Source of the DNA: Cavenderia fasciculata
Taxonomy: Eukaryota; Evosea; Eumycetozoa; Acytosteliales; Cavenderiaceae
DNA length: 64,000 nucleotides
Assembly: GCF_000203815.1 (NCBI RefSeq)
Contig: NW_004457637.1
Coordinates: 372,001 to 436,000 of the forward strand
Direction of reading: 5' to 3'
In this document: positions 1 through 8,043 of the stretch, one piece after another
How positions within the stretch are numbered: the first letter of the stretch is position 1
How the letters are laid out: each line of letters opens with the position of its first letter
Translations under genes and position numbers: made by a program
The notes under the pieces: generated by a model
Told to the model about the DNA's origin: nothing
The model's input: only the letters and a program-made list of their open reading frames with translations
The model's database searches: none

Positions 1-239
1 AAGATTTTTGTTTTTCAAGTTGACTATTGTGTCTCCAAGGTGTTAAATAGTTGATCCATAATCTTGTAACATATTCTGTTGGTAATGAATTGTCGCTGAT
101 ATCGAATTTTTCAAAATAAGAAACCAAGTATACAAATAATGGATACCTTATAATATCATATGCTTGATTCAGGAATCCAATATTAATGTTTGTTTGTTTT
201 GGACTTGTTGGAGTTGGTGAATTATTTTTTGATCCTGAA

Positions 240-270
<31 letters not shown>

Positions 271-1584
271 TATTATTGTCATTTTCAGTAGGTGAAAGTA
301 TTTTTATATTATTATAGTTGTAATTGTTATAAATAGAGTATTGACCATTTGTACAATACTTTATAAATTTTTGGAAATGTGATAACATTAACAATGTTGC
401 TTCTAAATTAAATGATGTTGGTTTTTTAAACTAAAATGGAGAGAAATATTAATATTTTTTTAAATGATCAAAATTTACTTTACTTTTTACTTACAGTATC
501 TAATAATGATTTAATATTTGGAGATTTTGAAATTAAAAGATTTGTAATATTATGACCAAGGTAACATTCACAAAGTATTTTAAAAAAACATAGTGATTGA
601 TCAATCGATTCGTAATTGACTTGTCCTCCAAGTGGAAAGAAATAGTTTAAATAATCAACCAACAACTTGTGATAAATAACTTTTTGACGATCACTTGATG
701 GTTGAGATCTTGATGGTGTTGATGATGATGATGATTTGTTTAAATTATTACTACTAATACTAATTGTTGGAACTCCAAAAACTGATCTTGATGATGATCC
801 ATTTGGTTTCTAAAATAAATAAATAAATATTAATTCATATATATATATATAAATATTTTAGAAAGATCTTTCATACCCAATAATCACCAAATAAACCAAA
901 AGCAAAGAAATAAAGTTGAAATATATTAACAGTAATGAACCTAGTTTTATCAATTGTATCCCATCCTTCTAATATTTTTGGTGTCAATAATTGATTTGAA
1001 TATAATTTTTGTATAATTGATTTCTAAAAAAGATAAATAAATGATTAATAATAAAATAACAATTATTGATTATTTTCTCTTTTTTTACATACAGGAACTC
1101 TATCCATTGGAAAGTTATATGAATTCATGTTACTTGAGAAATGAGACATGAGAAAACGAAATACGTCAGATTTGTGATTGAGAAGATGTAATAGTTCTGG
1201 TACTTCATCCTCTGTACATATACGAATGATACCTCTAGGATCTGAACCAAATATTTTACCCAATAAAACAGGCCAATCTTGTTGATGAGCAGCTAAATGT
1301 CTTGATAATACACTCTTGAAATCTTTAACATTACTTAGATCTGGTACCAATACAGTTGATGGTGGTAAGTGTTGATTTGTCAATGTTGGTGTAGTAGATG
1401 ATGATGGTGTTGATGTAGTAGGTGTTGTAGATGTCGATGTTGTAGATGTTGGGTCAGATGATAATAAAGTAGGTGTAGGTGTATTTGATGATGTTAAACC
1501 TCCTCCAATAAAAGTTGGTGTACCTGATAGAGTTGGTGTGGCACTACCTCTAACAATAGGTGTTGTATGATAATAATGTGACAT
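1..1584 (-). CDS. smpd4: SMPD4-like protein (neutral sphingomyelinase 3 family), 3' end outside window
   Basis: Exons run 1584-1093, 1023-877, 809-495 and 430 to beyond base 1; the first three are whole codons (164, 49 and 105 residues). Seen: after a Thr/Ser/Pro-rich N-terminus (residues 1-90), segments follow the animal SMPD4 order, namely a stretch ending in KIFGSDPRGI, then NFPMDRVP, then an aromatic IFQLYFFAFG block, then LLVDYLNYFFPLGG, and near the window edge LWINYLTPWRHN, which matches the human SYLQPWRY region. SMPD4 is a nuclear-envelope/ER membrane protein linked to neutral sphingomyelinase activity and to nuclear pores; its C-terminal membrane anchor would lie left of base 1. An Asn run near residues 375-385 is a low-complexity insert. 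The start is uncertain: the ATG at 1584 opens this frame, but an upstream ATG at 1772 may supply another first exon. I am confident of the family and less so of the 5' end. Confidence 0.82.
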
Positions 1585-1592
1585 TATTATTA

Positions 1593-1772
1593 TTATTCGA
1601 GTATCTTGTCTTGCTCCTTCTCCTCCTCTATATGAGAGTCTAACCTAATATCAATATTGTTTTCTGTAGTAGGTGAGATAAATGATAATAACTCTTTCTT
1701 TACAACTCTTGCTTGGATCGATTGAACTTCAACTGAATTAGTATGCCTAGAGCTGCGCAGTGAATCTTTCAT
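1593..1772 (-). other. 59-codon upstream ORF, or alternative first exon of the SMPD4-like gene
   Basis: An ATG at 1772 opens a 59-codon frame (MKDSLRSSRHTNSVEVQSIQ...) that stops at 1593, only nine bases before the ATG at 1584 and in another frame. Two readings fit. It could be a translated upstream ORF. Or it could be the true first exon, spliced from a GTTAGA donor near 1653 to the acceptor TATTGTTAG near 1553, which would rejoin the main frame at GSATPTLSG and drop the first residues of the model given above. The encoded helix SVEVQSIQARVVKKELL looks more protein-like than the low-complexity N-terminus of the main model, so I lean slightly to the spliced reading. Confidence 0.4.
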
Positions 1773-1939
1773 CGCTCAATCTAAAATCATTTTTAAAATT
1801 ATTTTTAAATAATTATTTTTTTTTTTGCGCGCAATTCTCAACAGTCGAAACTTCGAAGTAATTGAGTACTTTGCAAAGAATAGTAAAGTAGTATTAGATT
1901 AGATTATTACTTTTAGAAAGAGAGAGTGAGTGTAGAGAT

Positions 1940-2726
1940 ATGTCAGGAATAGCATTATCAAGATTGACAGAAGAAAGAAAGCTGGTAAGTTTTTCAGAAA
2001 GAGGAAGATCAATGCAAAAAATCAAACTTCTACAAAACTAACAAACGTTCAACCTCTCTCTCTCTTTATCACTTTGTTGTTATCTCATATACAGTGGAGA
2101 AAAGATCACCCATATGTAAGTTCTTTATATGATATATAGTTTGAACAGATAATAGAGAAGAGAATATGACACAATAAGATGTTAACAAATATAAATATAT
2201 ATGAATTCACAGGGATTTTATGCTAGACCATTAACCAACCCAGATGGAACAACAAATATGTTTATTTGGCAATGTGGTATACCAGGAGTAGAAAAGACTA
2301 TTTGGGAGGGAGGCGTCTATCCTATGACTATTGAATTTTCAGAAGACTACCCAAGTCGTCCCCCAAAATGTAGATTTCCAAAAGACTTTTTCCATCCAAA
2401 CGTATATCCATCGGGAACAGTGTGTCTCTCTATAGTCAATGACGATGGTGATTGGAAACCATCAATCTCTGTAAAACAAATTCTATGTGGTATTCAAGAT
2501 TTATTAAATGCTCCCAATCCAAAAAGTCCTGCTCAACAACTTCCTATTACCTTGTTTATGTATGTATAAATTATTAATAATAATAATAATTTTAATATAA
2601 TTCATGAAAGTAATTACAATTTTATTAATGTAATTTGTTGTGTTTATACCAAATCATAGAAATGATATTGCAGAATACCAAAAAAGAGTGAAAAGTCAAG
2701 CTAAAACCTTTCCACCTCCTCAATAA
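1940..2726 (+). CDS. ubc9: SUMO-conjugating enzyme Ubc9
   Basis: Four exons (1940-1984, 2095-2115, 2213-2559, 2660-2726) join to 159 residues, the usual Ubc9 length (about 158). Seen: [15 protein letters not shown]-terminus, WRKDHP, then GFYARP, the E2 signature [13 protein letters not shown] with the catalytic Cys, [12 protein letters not shown], and a C-terminal [13 protein letters not shown] helix. These are the diagnostic Ubc9 (UBE2I) features, including the basic N-terminal helix that binds SUMO. It takes SUMO from the E1 (Sae1/Uba2) as a thioester and passes it to lysines, mostly in the nucleus. The third intron splits the codon for Ile (AT|A), so the product reads LFINDIAEYQ. The gene is divergent from the SMPD4-like gene, with about 355 bp between them as a shared promoter. 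Confidence 0.96.
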
Positions 2727-3032
2727 TAATAATAATAATAATAATAATAAACCAACAATTATTTAACAAACAATTTGCGTAGAGAAGAAGTATTATTATT
2801 TGATTACAAGTTCACACCCCCATCTCTCGCGCGACAATTGTGTGGGCTCACACACACACCAATCAACTTGTAAATGTATCTAACACACCATTGCTTATTG
2901 GATAAAAAAAAAACAATGAACATCTCTCTCTTTCTTTCTCTCATCTATCTCTTTTCATTCCATTTAATTCATTTACAATTTCTTTTTTTTTTTAGTTTAG
3001 ATTCTAGAGGAATAACGATCAAGATTTAAAAA
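2727..3032 (+). other. Intergenic between ubc9 and the alcohol dehydrogenase gene
   Basis: It starts with an (AAT)n microsatellite overlapping the ubc9 stop, followed by CA-rich and CT-rich simple sequence and a T-run just before the next start codon. I see no gene or structured RNA. Confidence 0.6.
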
Positions 3033-4266
3033 ATGATGAAAACAGCTATTGTACCAAAGGCAGGAGCAAAAATAGAAATTGCTGAAAGCCCAATCCCAAA
3101 CCCTGGTAAAGGATGGTAATGTAAAAAAAAGAGAGGAAAATAGAGTAAAGAGAATCATTATTAAACTTAATTTATTATATTTATTTTATAGGGTAAGAAT
3201 TAAAGTATATTCTTGTGGAGTATGTCATACTGATATAATGATGGCAAAGGGAGCGTTTCCAGGTTTACCATTCCCAGTTGTACCGTATGTTAACCATCAT
3301 TCAATATCAACTTTTAATTATATTTAATTATTTTATTATTTTTATTAGGGGACATGAAGTAGCAGGTAGAATTGATGAAGTTGGTGAAGGTGTAACATGT
3401 TTTAAAAAAGGAGATAAAGTAGGAGTTGGCTATTTTGGAGGAAGTTGTCACGAATGCAAACAATGTAAACAAAATCAATGGACAACTTGTGAAAAGGTTG
3501 GAACCACTGGTATTTCGTTTAGAGGTGGCATGGCAGAATACATGATTGCTCCATGTGACGCTGTTTCTGTTATACCAGAGGAAATATCGTTTGCAGAAGC
3601 CGGACCTTTAATGTGTGCCGGTGTCACTACATTCAATTCCATTCGTTCAATGGGTATCAGACCAGGTGAAAAAGTTATCATCCAAGGTATTGGTGGTTTA
3701 GGTCATCTTGCTATTCAAGTATGTTAAAAAAAAAATATATATTATTAAATAATTATATTTATTATATTATTTATTAATCTTTTTTTTTTTTGATTTATAG
3801 TATGCAAGAAAAAATGGGATATGAAGTGATAGCAGTATCATCGAATATGGATAAGGAAAAGTTGGCAAAAGAGTTGGGAGCACATCATTACTTTGTGTCA
3901 TCTGAAACAGCCAACACTCAGATTCAAGCAATGGGAGGTGCCAAGTTGATTGTTTGCACTGCACCATCTCAATCGGTTGTTGAAAAGATCGAAGGTGCAT
4001 TGGGTGCAGGAGGGTCGATTGTCATTGTTGCTGCAATCCCTGAACTCAAGATCAATCCCATTCGAATGTTATCAATGAATCAATCGGTCTGTGGCAGATA
4101 TTCGGGTGATTCAAGAGATTCAGAGGATTGTTTACACTTTTCAAAGATTCAAGGTGTTCATCCAATGATCCAAAAATACAAATTGGATCAAGTCAATGAA
4201 TGTTTTGAAAACATTGGAAATGCAAGATTTAGATCTGTTATTGTCATTCGTAATGATAATGAATAA
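3033..4266 (+). CDS. Zinc-dependent alcohol dehydrogenase (MDR family), one-base frameshift as read
   Basis: Exons 3033-3115, 3192-3284, 3349-3718 and 3801-4266 give about 336 residues, typical for the family. Seen: catalytic-zinc site SCGVCHTD and PGHEVAG, a structural-zinc loop with four Cys (CHECKQCKQNQWTTC), and the Rossmann motif GIGGLGHLAIQ. It oxidises alcohols or reduces aldehydes with NAD(P) and resembles bacterial propanol-preferring enzymes. Oddity: the phases of the first three exons close exactly, but exon 4 is in frame only if one A is removed from the six-A run at 3809-3814. With six As the frame meets TGA seven codons into exon 4, before the NAD-binding half is finished. Either the assembly has a homopolymer error or this copy is newly inactivated. 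The virus-like island begins within about 50 bases of its stop codon. Confidence 0.88.
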
Positions 4267-4305
4267 ACTTGTTCTTGATAATAATAATTTAAATAAGGAA
4301 CACCA

Positions 4306-4330
4306 GCGGGGTAAGCGCCAAGTACGCTAT
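4306..4330 (+). repeat. CCAAG-loop hairpin, copy 1
   Basis: GCGGGGTAAGCGCCAAG followed by TACGCT. AGCG (4314-4317) pairs with CGCT (4325-4328) around the loop CCAAGTA. It lies just downstream of the broken protease gene, relative to that gene's minus-strand direction. Confidence 0.6.
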
Positions 4331-4848
4331 ATATACCCAAACTTGTTGTATTTTTTTCTCATTTTATCAGCATCCTTTTCTTTTAAATCTTTTTACCCTG
4401 AGCCTTCCACAAAAGGCACACCATTATATCTATTAATTAAGAATCTAATGCAATGGAATCCACAATTATTACTGTCTGCTGCTAGTTCAACTATTTTATT
4501 TACTTTAAATTTAAGATAATATTGACCCAGGGTCAATCGCGTCTATTACCTTCTTTATATCAATCATGAATTGTTCTGATGGATCCTCGCCAAATGAATC
4601 GTAATACTCTAATGATTTACTACCAATTGTATCGATGTAACATGCAACCCAATGACTACCAGGTTCTGTTGACTTGTCCAAATTCATAATAAAAGAGAGC
4701 TTTCCGTCAAGCGTTGGTCGAGCAAGATCGACTTCATCGGCGGAGAATACACCACTCCATCCATATTTCTTGTAAGGCTTCATTAGTTTCTCTATTTCAT
4801 AATCGTATAGCCCAGGTGACTGCTCCTTTGTGAACTTTGGAAAGTTCT

Positions 4849-4865
4849 CTTGCTGCACGCCACGC
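4849..4865 (-). repeat. GC-rich 17-bp repeat, copy A
   Basis: Plus strand reads CTTGCTGCACGCCACGC. On the minus strand it encodes RGVQQ inside the protease frame. Near-identical copies lie at 5487-5503 and 5764-5780. Confidence 0.7.
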
Positions 4866-4892
4866 TCTCCACCCGACTCTGGCACATCTTGT

Positions 4893-4916
4893 AGCGGGGT
4901 AAGCGCCAAGACGCTC
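4893..4916 (+). repeat. CCAAGA-loop hairpin, copy 2
   Basis: AGCGGGGTAAGCGCCAAGAC followed by GCT. AGCG (4902-4905) pairs with CGCT (4912-4915) around the loop CCAAGA. The minus strand reads ESVLALTPL in the protease frame. Confidence 0.65.
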
Positions 4917-4951
4917 TCACATTTGCATCCACCATCTATCCTCAAGCGGCA

Positions 4952-4969
4952 AATCGGCCAAGACCGATT
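4952..4969 (+). repeat. CCAAGA-loop hairpin, copy 3
   Basis: AATCGG-CCAAGA-CCGATT: a perfect 6-bp stem whose sequence differs from the other copies while the loop is identical. The minus strand reads ESVLADLPLED, a peptide much like that of copy 2. Confidence 0.7.
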
Positions 4970-4978
4970 CTTTAGCGT

Positions 4979-4998
4979 GGGAAGCGGCAAGACGCTCT
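4979..4998 (+). repeat. GCAAGA-loop hairpin, copy 4
   Basis: GGGAAGCGGCAAGACGCTCT: AGCG (4983-4986) pairs with CGCT (4993-4996). The loop is GCAAGA, one base away from the consensus. Confidence 0.6.
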
Positions 4999-5486
4999 AG
5001 TTTGTTTATCCTGGGTAACGATGTTAATTCTGTAATTCTTGTGTGGATGCCATTGAGTATATCATTTCTTTCTGCAGGTTTGTATTCCATCTTTTTATAA
5101 TCTTGTAACAATTTAGTTGTATCTGCTGATGTTAAATGATCTCTTAAGTTGTACAATTGTTGACCAAATTCTTCATTGTTCTTTTTAATTATTTTATTCT
5201 TCTGTGTTGGTGTAATTCCATCGTCAAAGGATACAAATCTATTGTTGCTCTTGATCTTGGTGGTAAAAAGCTGATATTAATCTTCTTATCCCCTATGAAT
5301 TTATCAATCAAATCTTTTACATTCTTTCTTTCGCCTCTCTTCTTACCTTTTCAATATCTTGATTGAATCTTTGTTGATCTTCCTCTGATTTCTCCTTTAA
5401 TGAAATGATCTTCTCCTCTGCTTCTCTTACCTTGTTGATCTCTTGATTTAGTTGTTCTTCAAGTTGACGTTGCTGCTCTAGTGCAT

Positions 5487-5503
5487 CTTGCTGCACGCCA
5501 CGC
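5487..5503 (-). repeat. GC-rich 17-bp repeat, copy B
   Basis: Plus strand reads CTTGCTGCACGCCACGC, identical to copy A. On the minus strand it gives LRGVQQDALEQQ within the coiled-coil frame. Confidence 0.7.
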
Positions 5504-5763
5504 AGTTGGTTTTCCTCCATAAAACGCTCTAGTTGTGATTTGATTAAATTAGCATCCATATTTGCCATTCTCTTTTCAGTCAATGCCATATTTACTAATA
5601 ATTCATCATGTTGTTTCTGTTTGTCTGCACGACGAGTAATCCTTTCAAGATATCTTGTCACTTTCATCTTCTTTTAATTTCCTTATCATTGCACCTTTAA
5701 TATCATCAAATTGATTGGTCAAGTATTTTAATAAGTGTTGAGGTATTTGTTGTTCAAGTGCCT

Positions 5764-5780
5764 CTTGTTGCACGCCACGC
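5764..5780 (-). repeat. GC-rich 17-bp repeat, copy C
   Basis: Plus strand reads CTTGTTGCACGCCACGC, one difference from copies A and B. On the minus strand it gives QRGVQQEALEQQ. Confidence 0.7.
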
Positions 5781-6127
5781 TGTTGTAGAAGGGGGTGTTT
5801 ATCTAAAATTGCCATTGGTGCGAAGCGCAGATTCTCTGCTGCAACCTTTGATTCTTTCATCAATGATTCTTTAAAGTTTGAATCTTGTATGTTTCTGATA
5901 TAGTCAGAGCGTAACGTCGCTCCAGCACTATCAGGTGAGATTGACCTTATTGATGAATCTCTAATGATAGGTGTGTGGGAAGTGGAAGCACGCTTGAGTT
6001 CTTTGATTAATGATCTCATGATTTCCTTGTCGGTCTTCTTTGACTTAATGTAATACTTCTTACCTTTCTTAATCACGTATCTTCTCCCTTTTTTGTCTTT
6101 TCTTATGCGGTATGGTCGCAAGTTCAT

Positions 6128-6402
6128 TATGTGTTTATGATTAGGTAGAAAATAATTAAAATAATTAAAATTAAAATAAAAAAAGGGGTTGGTTGGAAGA
6201 GAGGTGTGGTTTCAGAGTGCGCATTATGCATGACTCTGAAATACGATGCATAATGTAATAAAATCGATAGAAAAAATAGAGACGGGTGTCATACATTAAT
6301 TGAACAATAGTTAGCTATAAATACGATGCATCGTATTCTATGTAGTCTTAATCATTACATTATTAGTTGAATCATTCATTCTTTATTCCTTCTATTATTC
6401 AT
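6128..6402. promoter_or_regulatory. Divergent intergenic region with nested palindromes
   Basis: It lies between the minus-strand coiled-coil remnant and the plus-strand gene at 6403. Seen: TTTCAGAG (6210-6217) pairs with CTCTGAAA (6234-6241). Inside and beyond that, CATTATGCAT (6222-6231) pairs with ATGCATAATG (6246-6255). A perfect 16-bp palindrome ATACGATGCATCGTAT lies at 6321-6336, and its half ATACGATGCAT also occurs at 6241-6251. A TATAAAT box directly precedes the 16-mer. The arrangement suggests binding sites of a dimeric regulator, or a former origin or terminus of the element. Confidence 0.5.
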
Positions 6403-6965
6403 ATGACAACTTCGACATCATCAACCGGCCCAGTCGCTCCACAACGTCGTGACCTCACTCTCTTTGTTCACTACCGTAATGATGTAACCAAGATCAGTTT
6501 TAACAATGTTGCCGACCACGACGATCTCCGTCCCATCATTCGAGCCAATCCAGAGTTCGTTATTCCTCGTGGTACTATGCTTCTCTTTGCCGAGCCACCA
6601 TCAAATGACAACAATGCCCCTGCTCGTGTACCCCTTGATCCCCTTGCTGCTGTCACTCTAGCCGATGGTGTTCACCTCTATGTTGAGGTCGAAGCTAGCG
6701 ATACAGTAGTCGATTTTTCAAGCTTAAACCAAACAATAGAAAGTGCTATTCTTGGGGCTTTGGATCGAAGAGAACCTCCAAGGGTATGTATGACATTTAA
6801 TTATATTAACAATGCATTAGTTTATTGCTTACGTTTTGACCTAGTCCTATTTTCAATCTTTTTTATCTTATTTAGGGTTGGATACAGAAGTTACTCGACC
6901 AAGGAGTCAAAACCTGGATAGTAATCACCAGACAAATCATAGCATGGACCAAGGGAATATTTTAA
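6403..6965 (+). CDS. Unknown protein with a ubiquitin-like/Crinkler-header-like domain
   Basis: Two exons, 6403-6783 and 6876-6965, join in phase to 156 residues (donor GTATGT, acceptor TTTAG). Residues 1-20 are a Ser/Thr/Pro leader. Residues 20-100 read as alternating strands (DLTLFVHYRNDVTKISF, then GTMLLFAEPP, then DGVHLYVEVEA), which recalls the ubiquitin-like header of Crinkler proteins. The C-terminus is amphipathic and Trp-rich (KTWIVITRQIIAWTKG). Codon use is richer in C (CTC, GCC, ACC) than in neighbouring genes, as in the rest of the island. No catalytic motif is seen and I do not recognise the gene. Unlike its neighbours in the island it is intact, so it may be a host gene, a young insertion or the surviving gene of the element. 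Confidence 0.5.
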
Positions 6966-7047
6966 GAAATAGATTTCCTACAAAAAATACCAAAGAATAA
7001 ATCAATCTTAATAAACTCCAATGATAGACTGAATATTAGTGGGCGGG

Positions 7048-7700
7048 ATGGCGTTATTATTTGGGTCTAATTCGACAAGAGTAAAGTATGCAGATTATTC
7101 TTATATTTATTGGAGTAATCCAAGAGTTGAAGCTTACTGTAAGAAACTAACAAATAGTAACAAAAATAGTTTTAATGGTGTAGATTTAACTGTTTAACAA
7201 TTATTTTCTTCAGGATGAATAATTATTATGATATGCATAAAGAGTATATGATGCATTCGATTTCACAAGAGGCAGGCAACAAACTTCCCGGAGAGGGGTA
7301 GGCACCAAGATGCCTAATTTAATATTTATATATTTTTTTTCTCTCAACTTATAATGCGGCCTGTACTGTTACCACTATAGATATTGGTACTGGTATCGCA
7401 TAATCAAAAAGTTGGTTACAATTTAATTTAACAGTACCAGCAGCAGGAGGACCTAACATTGTTCCTTATCTATTCGCCCATTATATACCATTCTTCAGCA
7501 ATATAACATTGTATTAAAATAAAAATAGTTGAAGATCTTACCTCTAAGTTATCACATGGATTACCCATTCTCATTTCCAATGCAACAAAGTGGTACTGGT
7601 GCAAATCAATCAGCTCAATTCAATATTGCAGGTGGTGGAGTAACTATCGATAAAATTTATTATAGTATCTTGTAAATATTATCCAGGAATAGATGTTGAG
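7048..7700 (+). pseudogene. Capsid-like gene debris
   Basis: Several short plus-strand frames follow one another: 7048-7197 (MALLFGSNSTRVKYADYSYI... ending TAA), 7214-7302 (MNNYYDMHKEYMMHS... ending TAG), then about 7352-7517 with a TAA inside (WLQFNLTVPAAGG and VPYLFAHYIPFFSNI), and about 7564-7674 (MDYPFSFPMQQSGTGANQ...). Together they read like pieces of one or two beta-rich structural proteins cut by stops, frameshifts and one hairpin copy. Calling them capsid remnants rests on composition, on the broken protease nearby and on the lack of any cellular family that fits. No product is expected. Confidence 0.35.
7294..7316 (+). repeat. CCAAGA-loop hairpin, copy 5
   Basis: GGGGTAGGCACCAAGATGCCTA: TAGGCA (7299-7304) pairs perfectly with TGCCTA (7311-7316) around CCAAGA. 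Against copy 2 both arms differ, yet pairing is kept. Confidence 0.7.
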
Positions 7701-8043
7701 TAAAGAATTTAAATTATTTAATAACTAGTGGGAGTAATATTAGAATACCCATCGCCGCCGCACGCCTAATGAACACTAACTGAATAGTTTAACTGTTGAA
7801 ACTATTCAATCAAGTCATTCCAAGATCATCTTTATTCAATCATATATATATTCGATCACAGAAAGGGTCACACCAGTGAAATAAAAAAATAAATATAAAA
7901 ATAAATCCTTTTTTTTTTTTTATACTTGTCTTTGAAAGAGTGACCTTGTAGTAGTTGATGTTGTTGTACAATTAATCAGAAAGAAAGAAATGTTTTATTG
8001 AAAACATTATTTGTTTGTTTGTGTTGTGTTGTGTGAATTACAA
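7701..8043. other. Intergenic, right edge of the island and idh 3' region
   Basis: It holds a short GC-rich patch (CCCATCGCCGCCGCACGCC near 7750), then AT-rich DNA. I see no gene. No terminal inverted repeat matching the 4.3 kb side is visible by eye. Confidence 0.4.

Larger units (their letters stand above)
4393..4990 (-). pseudogene. Broken adenain/ULP1-like cysteine protease of viral or Polinton-like type
   Basis: The main open frame is 4990-4511. Seen: GLYDYEIEKLM, then GVFSADEV, then the catalytic-His motif GSHWVACYID and EYYDSFG carrying the acidic residue. The frame is lost near 4520. The expected catalytic-Cys motif SNNCGFHCIRFL sits in a different frame at about 4470-4430, and that frame ends at a TAA at 4393-4395. 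The order His...Asp...Cys and the spacing match the protease that matures capsids in adenovirus-like viruses, Polintons/Mavericks and virophages. Cellular SUMO proteases share the fold, but the DSFG and SxxCGxxC context is the viral form. The first 45 residues of the open frame are made of the island's GC-rich repeats and are probably not original. No working product is expected. Confidence 0.75.
4991..6127 (-). pseudogene. Broken virus-like gene with basic N-terminus and coiled coil
   Basis: The gene opens with an ATG at 6127 and reads a very basic N-terminus (RIRKDKKGRRYVIKKGKKYY), then a helical region. The frame is lost at about 5650 and continues in another frame from 5667 as a Glu/Gln-rich coiled coil (5667-5317). 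It shifts again near 5325 into a frame with KNVKDLIDKFIGDKK and FLPPRSRATIDLYP, and again near 5165 into YNLRDHLTSADTTKLL. At least three shifts therefore break what looks like one protein of roughly 370 residues. Two of the GC-rich 17-bp repeats sit in it and add RGVQQ peptides. I do not recognise the family. Its position next to the protease and its shared orientation suggest a virion or core protein of the same element, but that is inference. Confidence 0.55.
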
